From Cichorium intybus (Eukaryota; Streptophyta; Magnoliopsida; Asterales; Asteraceae), in NCBI GenBank assembly GCA_023525715.1, contig CM042013.1:80124494-80188493 (forward strand): DNA of 64,000 bases, read 5' to 3'. The notes under the pieces are model-generated. The model saw nothing but the letters and a program-made list of their open reading frames with translations, made no database searches and was not told the origin of the DNA. The position numbers and the translations under genes were made by a program. This document shows, one piece after another, positions 35,150 to 46,681 of this stretch (position 1 is the first letter of the stretch; each line of letters starts with the position of its first letter).

Positions 35150-35932
35150 GAGTTTTAAGATATGCCTAAGTTGCCAAACCGTTTGGCTTTGGAGCATTTT
35201 ACCAATCTTTCTGTGACTGTGTCCCACCCTTTGGATTCTCAGTTTGATACATCGAAGAACTAGTCTAGATTATCTGGATCATTTCTTGATGCGCCTTATC
35301 ACTAGACTTAATCCCGAAGTAGCTGAGTCAGTGGAACTATGCTTCTCCATAAATGACTCATACAGAGTCGACATTGAATGCATTTCCATGATAGTCTTAT
35401 CGTGGTTACCCTTCCTGTACATCTGGATGAACAGATCAGCGAGTCAAGTTAATGCTCAACTCCCGATAAGAGGGTGACCAATTTTATACAGTTCGCCTAT
35501 GTATCCCACAATCTGGATAACATGCAAACCGGCGCTACTTCCTTCCTTTAGCTTGCACACTTCAAGCTCCTAGTTCGTACCTTTTCAACCGGCTCTCGAA
35601 ACCTTTCCTTAACCAGTTGTGCTAACTCATATGACCCTAGGAATTCAAACTCCCTACGGAACTCGGGGTCAATGGTCAACAGCATGAGGTAACACACTTC
35701 CTTGGACTCATCAGTCAAGGAGTCATGCTCAACACAAGCTGCTATGTGATGCCATGCTTTGGGGAGTGGACACTCAATCAGATATGGCTTGTCAGTAAAA
35801 CTAAGAACCATTATGTATCTACGAAGCCATAGTTCATGCCAGTCAGCCTTTCCATTTTAACAGGTACTTTTTGAAGCTCTCAGAAATGGGTGATGGAGGA
35901 GAAGGAGGAGAATCGACACTAGATTCAGACAT
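35150..35932 (-). pseudogene. gag: gag of element D
   Basis: Copia-type Gag beginning at the ATG 35930-35932, which directly follows a tttatag acceptor-like tract in sense. Open segment 35548-35811 includes L-M-L-L-T-I-D-P-E-F and S-Y-E-L-A-Q-L-V-K-E; a further decayed part runs to ~35150. It closely matches the Gag of element I and more distantly that of C. No zinc knuckle and no pol follow. Confidence 0.8.
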
Positions 35933-36246
35933 CTATAAATCAGAATTTATTAGTTAAATTAATCCTTTTAAACAATTACCCAATTTATTATTTAACAAGG
36001 CTAGGATCCAAAATCTCCCAACTATGCTGTGAAGAGGGATGTCGTAATCACAACATAATGGTCATTAAGGTAGATATACATTTATCAATTTCAATCTTAT
36101 GAAATTCCTAGATCTGTGGATTCATTGAACTGTTCAATGACATGTATTAATCTCGGACTATGCTATTCCATTTGTGACTAGGATGCCGAGGATCACAAAC
36201 AAGATGTGAATAACCATGCAAATGTGCTTGCTAACCTAAATATCGT

Positions 36247-36302
36247 TTATCATCTCAAATTAATGTGCCGGTTAACCACACACGCTCCATCAACAATGAT
36301 AA
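36247..36302 (-). other. Leader hairpin B, element D
   Basis: Outer stem ttatcat / atgataa (7 bp perfect), inner pairs taatg / catca with a wobble, loop with palindrome ggttaacc at 36270-36277. Confidence 0.65.
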
Positions 36303-36325
36303 TTCATGAGAAACCCATTACCACT

Positions 36326-36386
36326 CTTTATGAGCCCCTATTAGTGTGCCGGTTAACCACACACGCTCCACTAATGTCTCATAAAG
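36326..36386 (-). other. Leader hairpin A, element D
   Basis: Outer stem ctttatgag / ctcataaag (9 bp perfect), inner stem attagtg / cactaat (7 bp perfect), loop with palindrome ggttaacc at 36351-36358. Confidence 0.7.
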
Positions 36387-37073
36387 TATAATGTGCAATT
36401 TCATGGGTTATCATATCTTTCACATTTTTCCTAAAGTAACTAGATTTGGGATTTTATTAATTAGGTTCTAGTATTTTGTCTAATAGCATTATAATTTTAA
36501 TGAGGTTAGGTTCGTCCTATCAAATCCGTTCAGCTAACGACCCCTCCACTGATCAAGGAAGCGGTGGGTGAGAGTGGACACCCATTTAGCTACCATTTTA
36601 TAGGCAGTTTCCTTATACCCCCTTATAGACCAGTTTCGTGAATGAGGCATACTAGCGATTTAACTGACTGATTCTTATACATATAATATTAACAATTAAT
36701 AATAATATGTATAAGGTGTATTTTAAACATTTAAAATACCAGGTTTTAAATTTTGAGGATGATTTAATTTAAATCTTTTAATTAACAATTAATTAAATCA
36801 GATAAGGATTAACAAATTAATCAAATAATTTAATCCTAATCACAACCCTGTAATTTTTGAAAACCAGGGTAAATGATTTATCCATTTATTAATTAATCAT
36901 AATTAGCAAAAAAGAAAATCCTAACACCCTACAATTATCGAAAACAGGGAAGGAGGCTAGGGTTTCAAAACCGAGCCCAAGTCGAAATTTATGGCCCTTA
37001 GGGTTTAATCTCAATAAGCCCTAATAGATCAAGTTCTTCAATTATAGCAATTCAATAGAAAACAAGAATAATG

Positions 37074-37085
37074 CTCTGATACCAC
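37074..37085 (-). other. Primer binding site of element D (tRNA-Met type)
   Basis: Plus strand ctctgataccac, immediately left of the 5' LTR. Confidence 0.88.
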
Positions 37086-38600
37086 TGAAGGGGAATAGGC
37101 ATACAAAGAATAAACTCAATTCTTAAGTTCACATGCAACCTATAAGGATCTATGTTTTCTCTATTGAACATATAACTAACAACATCTATGGGAAACCCTA
37201 TGTATAATCAAAATTAATAAAGAGGGTTTCGGAATTACATACCTTATTGTTATTATAGCAAATAACAATTATTCATTGTATCAATATCAAGGTTGTAGAA
37301 GTCGCTAGGCGGTAGGCGGGCGGTCAACTGGGGCCTAGGACTAGTCGGTCTAGGCGAAGACTAGTCGGCGCCTAGGCGGAGAGTATTAATTGTAATAAAA
37401 TTATTTTTTTAAAATTTAAATATTACCTATATCCCTACAAAATTAATAAATAAACATAAAAATTTGACAAATATAAGTGTTTAAATATGTAAGTCATCAA
37501 ACCTCAAAATGTTTAGACTAATTAATGACATTTTTGACAATTTTAATCATCAATAATCGTAACTTAGCCACCGATTTTCATAATTTATATATATAATAAA
37601 AAGTTGAAATTACTAATAAAATAAAATATATATTATTAATATAATAAAATATATAATATACTATTATTTTTAAAATTTTAAAATTTCTAAATTTAAATAT
37701 AAAAATCTAAATATGTGAATTTTTTTGAAAATTTGATAATTTTTGAAATTTAAAATTTTTTAAAAATCTTGAAATATTTTGAAATTTTGAAAATTTTTAA
37801 TTTTGAAAAATGAAAATTTGGCCGCCTACACCCGCCCAGACCCGCCTAAACCCGATTTTGACCGCCATTGACCAAATCTGCCTAACTTGACTGCCTACCA
37901 CTAATCGTAGGCAGAACTCATCCGCCTAGCGCCTAGGTGCCGCCTAGGCCGACTTTTACAACACTGATTGATAGTCTCTCGGAAGCAAGCACCACAAGTG
38001 TCGTGCCTCTAATGGTTCACACCCAAAAGTCCAAGCGAAGGTTATTAATCTTAATTATTTTATTAAGAAAAGCTCGTTATAAAACCTTAGAGAAGGATTA
38101 TAGATTCTGCTTGAGAGAGAAAAGAAATTCTATAGAACTGTCTCCTGGAATGGGGCAGAGAATAATGTGACAGGGGATGCGTATTTATAGTAGAAAGGGT
38201 GATAAAGGATAAACCTTATTTGAATTCAAACTGATATAAAACCCTTATCTCTAACCCTTTTTCTGGTCATATGCGGCACGCGTCGCGCGTGCAATTTGCC
38301 CACGTCGCGCGTATTAATTCGTCCAGATTGTTTCATTGTTCAACTATTGAATAATTACAATCCAGCCCCTGCACTTTAATTAATCCCAAATTAATTCTAA
38401 TTAATTCTGATTAATTCCAAAAGAGTTTCTAATTAATTTATAATCACATAACAAATTAATAAACTGTTTCTTCCTCTCTCTCTCTCTCTATTAACCTTTA
38501 TACTAGTTGGACTATTGAGGGCAACCCAAAAGGACGGTGCTGCTATCAATTCAAGTACATGTAACAATTATAGTTATTGCTTAGACACCTTAATCCAACA
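37086..38600 (-). repeat. 5' LTR of element D, interrupted by a MITE
   Basis: Matches 21432-22255 once 37288-37966 and one copy of its target duplication are removed (about 828 bp). Confidence 0.92.
37288..37966. mobile_element. hAT-like MITE in the D LTR
   Basis: 679 bp. Ends caaggttgtagaagtcg... and ...cgacttttacaacactg are inverted repeats of the cagtgttgtaaaagtcg form typical of a widespread plant hAT MITE, followed inward by ggcctaggcg words. The 8-bp flanks atcaatat and attgatag compare with atcaatag at the empty site in the other LTR. No coding. Confidence 0.85.
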
Positions 38601-39014
38601 CTTGACGATCTCAAATCGTTCCTGTCTGGCTTGCTCTTGGAACATTTCCTTGAGCTGCAGGTTGATGTCGTATGCACCAGCATTCTCGAAACCATTTTGG
38701 AGTTTCGAGCTCATGGTTGCCAACATCAGACAGGAAACCTTAGTTGAGTCGTCATAATGCTTATCATAAGCTGTTATTTCTTCAACAGCTGTATCATCTA
38801 CATCTGGGAGATCAGTGTCCAGGACAAACTCCTTGCCCTCGAATGTTAAAGCAATCCTTAGAGCCCAGATCCAATCCAGATAGTTAGGACTCGTAAGCTT
38901 GTCCCTTGAGAGGACGGAAAGCGGTGAGATATTAGTTGACGGAGGAGGAGGAGGTGGTGGAGGAGGAGGAGTTGGGGTAGAACCCGAGTTGACATTATTA
39001 TTGTTGGCAGACAT
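38601..39014 (-). pseudogene. gag: gag N-terminal part of element C
   Basis: Starts at ATG 39012-39014. It has an Asn-rich start, a run of ten prolines and a copia Gag N-domain (L-T-S-P-N-Y-L-D-W, L-A-T-M-S-S-K-L-Q). It is cut at 38601 by element D and continues at 21431. The ATG follows an acceptor-like tttcatag tract. Confidence 0.85.
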
Positions 39015-40118
39015 CTATGAAACAGAGTTTTAGTTTTAGTTAGTTCAAATCCTTCAAATAATTACCCAAGTTATTTACTAAGACTAGGACCCAAGAATTC
39101 CAGTAGTAATGTGAAGAGGGATGGCGTAATCACATTACACCGGTCATCAAGGTAGACAAGGCTTTTGTCAGTTTCAGTCACTATGAAACTCCTAGATCTG
39201 TGAGATTCATTGATATCATTTCAATGGCATATTAATCTCGTTTGTGCTCATCTCAAAATTCATGGCAGGGATGTCGTGGATCATGAATCAGATGGTGAAT
39301 CGTCCATGCAGAACCCGCGTGATGCCCGGCTCAAGATACGCTTGAGAATCGCGAGTCTCACATCACCCCACCTACAACCTATACTAATGTGTCGGTTAGC
39401 CACACAGCTCCATCAGCAGATCATAGAGAGAATGTATGTTTCTCATGGATAGCACATGGTTCAAATTTTATGTATAATTAAAACGTGTTTTTGTTTTAAT
39501 ACTTTAAGTAAATACTTTTAACTTAGAGAGAGAAACATTGCCCTATCAAACCTTTTCAGTAACTCCACATACAAAAGGTACTGGGCGGTGAGGGTGGTGG
39601 ACAGTGAATGTCACTTAATAACTAACCTTATATATTAAACATTTTAAAATATCCAATTTAATTAATTCAATTAAAGTCTAATTTAACAATTAATTAAACA
39701 ATAATAATATCCTATTCATTAATCATATAAGGCAATAGACATATAAGGCAGTATTGCAAGTTAGGAAACTTGCATGGCAAGGCCAAGGGTGGTAACCCTA
39801 GCCCTCAATTACAAGGGAGGCATAAAACCCTATCCTAAACCCTAGTACAATTCGACGGGCACACACAAGGAGGCACAGAAAACCCTAGCAAACCCTAGTG
39901 TGGATCAAAATTAAGCAGGGAGGCACAAAAACCTGTTTGTGTCGATTTCAACATGCGACATCAAGAACATTCATATTTTCTATCATGCATCCTATGATCA
40001 TATCATAATTAAAACAGAATTTCTAGCATCATCCTATGAAGAAATCGATTTTAACATAATGAATGCAAACATATGCATCAATTCAAGATCAAAACTGCTA
40101 TAATCCTATGAACAGAGG
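39015..40118 (-). other. 5' leader of element C
   Basis: Non-coding. It holds one GGTTAACC-type motif (39389-39411, sense core gtgtggctaaccgacac) with a weak stem, and a degenerate form of the D-family leader hairpin near 39588-39625. Confidence 0.65.
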
Positions 40119-40130
40119 CTCTGATACCAC
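40119..40130 (-). other. Primer binding site of element C (tRNA-Met type)
   Basis: Plus strand ctctgataccac against the LTR start tgttggg. Confidence 0.9.
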
Positions 40131-40225
40131 TGTTGGGATTTGATCAAAAACACAAAACTCATATGCAGCGGAAGACAAACAGATCAAATCACATAATATT
40201 TCATGAACACATTCAGGATCATATC

Positions 40226-42871
40226 TGTAACACCCCTTTCTCAAACCGTATTCAAATACAGTTTATATTACAAAATATTTTACAAACTCGTGACTATGAA
40301 GTAGTCACTTAAATTTTTTTTTTACAAACTTTATTCTCAAGGGGATATTACAGACTCAATATAGAAAACCATAATTTAAACTTACTGTATACACACTGGT
40401 CCCACTTCAACTTCTGCTCCTTTCACCTAAGTACATAGCATTTAAAAAAAATATACGTGAGACATAAAGCCTCGTGAGTAATACGGGTTTAGACCCAAAA
40501 CTTTTCAGTACCAAAACTTGAAATATTACAAGTAAACTGCTTAGAACTGGTTTATGTCACAAATCTCAAAATTTCTTTTCTTCTTTACTTTCAAACTCTT
40601 TTAAATACTTTCTTTCTCAAAACTGCTTTCTTTCTTGTTTTCTAGTGACCAACTGAAACTCATGAATTCATTTACTTTTATTCATTCTACTAGCTCCCCT
40701 CGCGGGACAGAACAGATCCGCCCGCTAGGTTATTCTCATTCTGTCTCCCCTTTGTGACTTGGAACGGATTCAAGCACAAGGGTATACTAAGCTAGACAAC
40801 TACTTCGCGACGGGAGGTACCATCCCAGTAGTGTCTTTTGATCTCCCGATTATGTGGGTGATCCTAGTCCGGACAACTGGCTCTTACTTCTTTCTTTCTT
40901 TAATTCTTATCTCATTACATCTCAAATTGGTCAAAATGGGACACAATTTATAAATAACTCATGCTCATATACTTTATAACTCTTTACTGAAAATACTTTT
41001 AAGACTGATTTTAACATCTTAGTTCACATAAGGAACTTCTTTCAAAATACTTTGCAAACAGTACTTCTTAAAAATCTGCTTGAAACACTTAGCCCTTGTA
41101 TAGAGCTACTTTAAAAAAACTATTTTCCAAACTTTAGTATTTAAAAGTATTTGGAAATCTCATTTTCTGAAAATATCATTTTGCTATGTACTATAGAAAT
41201 CCTCATAAAACTCACCTTGGTGTAGCTATAAGTCACTATGCTTCTCGTACACCTTTCCCTTTTCCGTGCTCAACAATGTTTGAAGCACCACCTACACAAG
41301 TAATATATATATAAAGACGTAATACAACTAACTCTATAGTTCTAAGGTCTCATACGACTCCACTTTAGGTTATACTAAATAGATAACCATTAATATACTC
41401 ATTTTATAATTTTCTCCGAAATACGCGTATTTTGCTACAGTATCCCCGAGGGGTCGTATTTCAGTTCCGACACTTTTCCATGAAGTCTTATGCTGTATTA
41501 GACTTGTGTTTCAAATTTGGAGTTAATTGGACAAGTCTAGCTCAAGTTCCAAAAATCAAGTTTTAACAATAACTTGATGTTTGGCCACTGCCGCTACAGT
41601 GGTTTTTCCGCAAGGTCGGATTACTAATTTAACAATTTCCCACATGTTTTCATACCATTTTAAGGCTATGGTATGAGTTACAGACCAAACGGATACGCCT
41701 AGCATCGAGTTCAAATCTCAAAAATTGGACAGACTGTTGCCCAGCAAGAGCACGACTCGTGCTCTTTGTGTGCTATAGAAAGCACGACTCGTGCACTTAG
41801 TATATTGCTATTTCTAGGCTTAAATGCTGAGCATGACTCGTGCATTTCATGAGGTAAATAAGCACGACTCGTGCTTGACCTGCAGACTTGGTTTTAAGTC
41901 CGATTTTTGAGCTGCAGACCTCTATATTGGCCTATTAAGTGCTTAATACTTATCTTAATCATTTTACTATCATTCCATGACTAAAACCCTTGTTTACATC
42001 AGGTTTTAAGCCATGGAATCACTGATTCCAATTCCAATTCATTGAAAACCCGTTTTTCATATTTTTCACCAAAAATCCATCTTTTTGAAATTAACCACTT
42101 AGGTGTGTCTTAATACATCCTAAGTGATCATTTGGACTCAACAAAACTATACAAACTGATCTTGATCATACAAACCCATGAATTAGGGTTCTTGAGCAAA
42201 AATCACCATTTCTTGATATTTACACATTCTATGACTAGAACATGCTTTTGTGGTGATTTTTAAGCAAGATGAACTAGATGATAACTTTGGAACTATGATT
42301 TCTGGAAAATCAGAAATCAAAAACATAGCTCCCGTTACAGATTTTAGATTTAGAACTTGATAATCTTACCTCTTCAAGCTTGGAATCACTAATTCCAAGG
42401 TTGTTTCTTGATTTCTTGGCAAACTTTTGATCTTCCCGTGTTCTTCCCGTGCTCACTCTCGTTCTCTCTAGCTCTCTCTGGACACTTCTACTGGGTTCTC
42501 AAATAATGGAGGAAACAACTCTCTTTTAGATTTATATAATTAATATTTATAAAACATTTGCATTTTAGTCCCTAGCCTTCCAACTCTTTCACAAAGATGG
42601 TCCTAAGCTCATAATCTTACAATTTAAGTTTCATTAATTACCAACTTAACTCCATGGTGAAATTTCTTAACATAATGGTCATTTTCATGTCAAATGACCA
42701 ATTTGCCCTTTTTGGCCATATTTCACTATTCACGCGGTAAAACTCTAAATTTCACATAAACTCTTATTTCTTATCATATTATTCCACAAATACATATTAT
42801 TTTACATAATGGTCTTGTAATGTGTCAAAAGACCATTTTACCTTTTTACAACTTTTTCGCGGGTTCTTACA
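40226..42871. mobile_element. Solo LTR S (Ty3/gypsy type)
   Basis: 2,646 bp, tgtaacacccc...gttcttaca, flanked by perfect atatc duplications (40221-40225, 42872-42876). No coding, primer site or inner second LTR is seen, as expected after LTR-LTR recombination. Strand not settled. Confidence 0.85.
41747..41874. repeat. Four palindromes gcacgactcgtgc in solo LTR S
   Basis: Copies at 41749, 41782, 41831 (one change) and 41862; the first extends to a 19-bp palindrome (41747-41765). Spacings are 33, 49 and 31 bp. A binding-site array is possible. Confidence 0.7.
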
Positions 42872-43488
42872 ATATCAGTTCATAGCAAATCATAGCAACT
42901 TAAACATAATAGAATGTACCTCAAGAAGTCGTTGCCTTTGAGATCTAGTCAAGGCCACGATTGCAAGATGATCAGGATCCAATATGCGAATCCCTCTAAT
43001 GGCTTGTACCCAGGGACAACTAGAAAACCAGGCAGATCAAGAGCAAAGATCTCTAACCCTACAGAGGGAAGAGATTTCGCGGAAGGGAGGAGAGGGGGAG
43101 GGTTGGCAGCACACTCAAGGGTTTGGGATGCCTTTGGGTGTCATCCCAAGGCCTCTATTTATAGAACAAGGCTCCTAGGGTTTTCAAACTATGGAGCCTT
43201 TTGGGGGCCGCACCCCTGGACTTGTTCTATTGATTATAATTTTAATCAATTACAATCCAACCCCTTTAATTGGTTCCAAATTAGTCCTAGATTAATTTAC
43301 CAATTAAATTGCCATTAATATTATAGTTACTACTTAATTTATTCTCAATAAATTAATTAACTAAATAACATTTCCTCTATTTTGACTCCGTCTATTTTTT
43401 GGGTTCTAAGGGCAACCCAAAATGACTCTACTTTTTATCAAAAGTGTTCTAACAAGTTGATCACCTTGGACACTATTCCAACATTTTG

Positions 43489-43654
43489 AACTTAGTTTGA
43501 TTATGTAACCTGGTTTGGGGATATACTTGTATGATATACTTGCTTTTTGGTAACTAGTTGTATACTTGTTGCTTATCTTTTAATTACATTTTAACTCACG
43601 CGGTTGATTTTGAGTAATGTATGGTGTAATTTAAAAGAGAGAAACTGGGTGATA
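43489..43654. other. Spacer right of element C
   Basis: Probably continues the sequence left of 16231. No feature recognised. Confidence 0.4.
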
Positions 43655-43920
43655 CATAACATAAATATTTCTGCTTGAAAATATATCGATATTGATATTT
43701 AATTATAGAGTATAAAAGGGGAATTTTGAAAAAAAACCACCGTATTTTTCTTAATTTTATCGGAAAAACCGTTGCCTAATTTCTTTTTAGAAAACCCTCG
43801 ACAATTTCTAAAATTTTTCCGAAAACCCTCTGGTTTATTTTTGTTTTTATAAAAACCATTGGTATTTATAAAAATTTTCAGATAAGTCACTGATAACAAA
43901 AAAAAAACTTTTTTAAAAAA

Positions 43921-44037
43921 CAACTAAAATCGTAAACATTTAACAAAATAATGGGCTTAATTGAATATAAGAAAACAATTAGGACTTAATCGAATATTGG
44001 GTCAAAATCTAAGGACTTTTTTGAATATATCTCATCA
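43921..44037. mobile_element. MITE M, right half
   Basis: Matches the right half of 45084-45470; the left half is absent and replaced by unit 1 of the foldback array. Confidence 0.75.
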
Positions 44038-45083
44038 TTCAAATAAGAATGTTGTAACATAAATATTTCTACTTGAAAATATATCGATATTGATATTTAA
44101 TTATAGAGTATAAAAGGGGAATTTCGAAAAAAACCACCGTATTTTTCGTAATTTTATCGGAAAAAACCATTGCATAATATATATTTAGAAAACCCTCGGC
44201 TATTTTTAAAATTTTTTTGAAAATCCTCTGGGTTATTTTTGTTTTCAGAAAAGCTACTGCTATTTATAAAAAATTTCAGAAAAGCCGTTGATAACAAAAA
44301 AAAAAAACCTTTTCAAAAAACATCCTTTTATGATTTTTTTCAAAATACCACTTAATTTCCGTTCATAAAATAGTGTTTGTTAATAACTAAGTGTAATAAT
44401 GGTTCAATTTTTTCACTGAAACTAAAATCGAACATAAAAAATTTTGGTTTTTACCTTTGGAAATACACTGAGACCAAAAATACTTATTACTTTAATTACA
44501 TATAAGAAACAAAATTCAACTGAAAAAATTGGTTTTTCTAAAATTCAAAAACCAAACTGTTGGGTTTTTCAAAACATTTTGTGTTTTCGGTTTCAAAATT
44601 TTAAGTTTTTTTCGGGGTTTTTTTTACGATTTTGGTTTTTGGGACTTCCGTATTAACCACAAATCCATCTTTTATGTTTCTTCCGATTATGGTTGAAGAA
44701 TATGGATTTGGTGGTTACTAAGGATGTGTCAAAAGATCAAAATCGAAAAAAAGATGAATACTTAAAACTGCAAAATCCAACAGATTTTGAAAAACCAACG
44801 ATTTGGCTTTGGGTTTTAGAAAAACCATGTTTTCGTTTCAATTTGATTTCTTATATGTAATTAAATTAATAAGTATACATTGGTCTCGTCGTATTTGCCA
44901 AGGTAAAAATCAAAATTTTTTTACTTTTTAGTTGTAGTAAAAAACAAACTATTAATACTCCTAGTTGTTAACATACAATATTTTATGAACGGAAATTATG
45001 TTTTTGAAAAGAAACTATTCATAAAAAAGATGTTTTTTGAAAAGTTTGTTTGTTATTAGTGGGTTTTTTTGAAAATATGTATA

Positions 45084-45470
45084 AATGAGATATATTCAGA
45101 AAAGTCATGATATTTTGACCCTATATTCGATTAAGCCATAATTTTTTTTATATTCAATTAAGCCCAATATTTTGTTAAATGTTTACAATTTTGGATAATA
45201 GCTATTTATGCTGTTTTTATATTTTTACAACTGATGATGTATAGGGTCAAAATGTAAGGACTTAATTGAATAAAAACTGAAAATTCAACTCTAAATTGTC
45301 AAAAGAATCAAAATGTAAAGACTTTAATGAATATTTTATTTGTATATATAACTAAAATTATAAACATTTAAGAAAATAATGAGCTTAACTGAATATAAAA
45401 AAACAATTAGGACTTAATCGAATATATGGTCAAAATCTAAGGACTTTTCTGAATATATCTCATCATTCAA
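45084..45470. mobile_element. MITE M, copy 2 (full)
   Basis: About 386 bp with terminal inverted repeats gatatattcagaaaagtc, close to copy 1 at 14527-14912. No coding. Confidence 0.78.
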
Positions 45471-46043
45471 ATAAGAATGTTGTAACATAAATATTTCTAC
45501 TTGAAAATATATCGATATTGATATTTATTTATAGAGTATAAAACGGGAATTTCGTAAAAAAAAAAAACCACTGTATTTTTCGTAATTTTATTGGAAAAAA
45601 CCATTGACTAATTTCTTTATAGAAACCCTCGGCTATTTTTAAAAATTTTCTGAAAATCCTCTGGTTTATTTTTGTTTTCAGAAAAATCACTGCTACTTAT
45701 AAAAAATTTCAGAAAAACCACTAATAAGAAAAATAACTTTTTAAAAAACATCATTTTTATGATTTTTTTTTCAAAATACAACTTAATTTCCGTTCATAAA
45801 ATAGTGTTTGTAAATCACTAGGGGTAATAATGGTTCAATTTTTTCAATGAAACTAAAATCGAACTTAAAATTTTGGTTTTTACCTTTGGAAATATACTGA
45901 GACCAAAAATACTTATTACTTTAATTACATATAAGAAACAAAATTCAACTGAAAAAATTGGTTTTTCTAAAATTTAAAAACCAAACCGTTGGGTTTTTCA
46001 AAACATTTTGGTTTTTCGGTTTCAAAATTTTAAGCTTTTTTTC

Positions 46044-46062
46044 GGGGGGGGGGGGGGGGGGG
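46044..46062. repeat. Poly-G tract of 19
   Basis: Uninterrupted run of G at the centre of the palindromic unit. The equivalent place in unit 2 has only four G. Confidence 0.9.
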
Positions 46063-46681
46063 TTACGATTTTGGTTTTTGGACATCCGTATTAACCACAA
46101 ATCCATCTTTTATGTTTCTTCCGATTATGCTTGAAGAAAATATGGATTTGTTGGTTACTAAGGATGTGTCAAAAGATCAAAATCGTAAAAAAGTTGAATA
46201 TTTAAAACTGTAAAATCCAACAGAATTTGAAAAACCAACGATTTGGCTTTGGGTTTTAGAAAAACCAATTTTTTGGTTCAATTTGAATTCTTATATGTAA
46301 TTAAAGTAATAGTGTATATTGGTCTCGTTGTATTTCCCAAGGTAAAAATTAAAATTTTTTCAGTTTTTAGTTTTAGTAAAAAAAACTATTAATACTCCTA
46401 GTTGTTAACAAACACTATTTTATGAACGGAAATTACATTGTATTTTGAAAAGAAACTATTCATAAAAAAGATGTTTTTTGAAAAGTTTGTTTGTTATTAG
46501 TGGTTTTTCTAAAAATATGTATAAATGCAATGATTTTTTTGAAAACCAAAATAAAGCTGTGTTTTTTCAAAAAAAAAAGTTAGAAAATAGCAACGGATTT
46601 TCTGAAAAAAAAAAAATAAAACATTTGTTTTTCCGATAAAATAATGAAAATGCGGTGGTTTTTCGAAATTTCCCTAGTATA

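Larger units (their letters stand above)
35933..37073 (-). other. 5' leader of element D
   Basis: About 1.1 kb, non-coding. From the gag start outward: two hairpins of GGTTAACC type (36247-36302, 36326-36386), a hairpin gggtgagagtggacaccc (36566-36583) and AT-rich sequence to the primer site. Confidence 0.75.
21432..38600 (-). mobile_element. Element D: gag-only Ty1/copia-type element inserted in gag of C
   Basis: LTRs at 21432-22255 and 37086-38600 (the latter holding a MITE), with perfect target duplication cttga (21427-21431 and 38601-38605). A tRNA-Met primer site, long leader, gag and long non-coding 3' region are seen, but no protease, integrase or RT of its own; the pol inside belongs to gypsy complex E. 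Elements H and I belong to the same family. Confidence 0.9.
16236..43483 (-). mobile_element. Element C: Ty1/copia retrotransposon, minus strand, expanded by nested insertions
   Basis: The LTR at 16236-16936 is repeated at 40131-43483 (split by solo LTR S). The flanking 5-mers are ttctg (16231-16235) and ttttg (43484-43488), a target duplication with one change. The interior has copia gag, protease, integrase, RT and RNase H, broken by frameshifts and by insertion of element D into gag. Removing insertions leaves about 7.4 kb, normal for copia. Confidence 0.92.
40131..43483 (-). repeat. 5' LTR of element C, split by solo LTR S
   Basis: 40131-40225 plus 42877-43483 match the 701-bp 3' LTR; one atatc belongs to the target duplication. 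Confidence 0.92.
43655..46681. repeat. Tandem array of foldback (palindromic) elements with embedded MITEs
   Basis: Three units begin with the same ~60 bp (aatatttctacttgaaaatatatcg...agtata) near 43662, 44062 and 45490. The third (45537-46681, 1,145 bp) is a complete palindrome with ends tata...gggaatttcg and cgaaatttccctagtata. The second (from ~44111) has a truncated right arm ending at MITE M; the first keeps only its left arm and half of M. Arms are built of ~40-bp sub-repeats with gaaaaaccactg-like words. Confidence 0.75.

Noticed and set aside
36247..36386. Reading the GGTTAACC hairpins as hammerhead ribozymes, as found in plant retrozymes
   Set aside because: The conserved hammerhead core (CTGATGA, GAAA) is absent near these hairpins.
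37937..38170. ORF in the 5' LTR of element D
   Set aside because: Spans the MITE/LTR junction and is not conserved as an ORF in the 3' LTR.
40226..42871. Complete small element or TRIM rather than a solo LTR
   Set aside because: No internal repeat of its own ends, no primer site or polypurine tract; a single tg...ca unit with 5-bp duplication fits a solo LTR.
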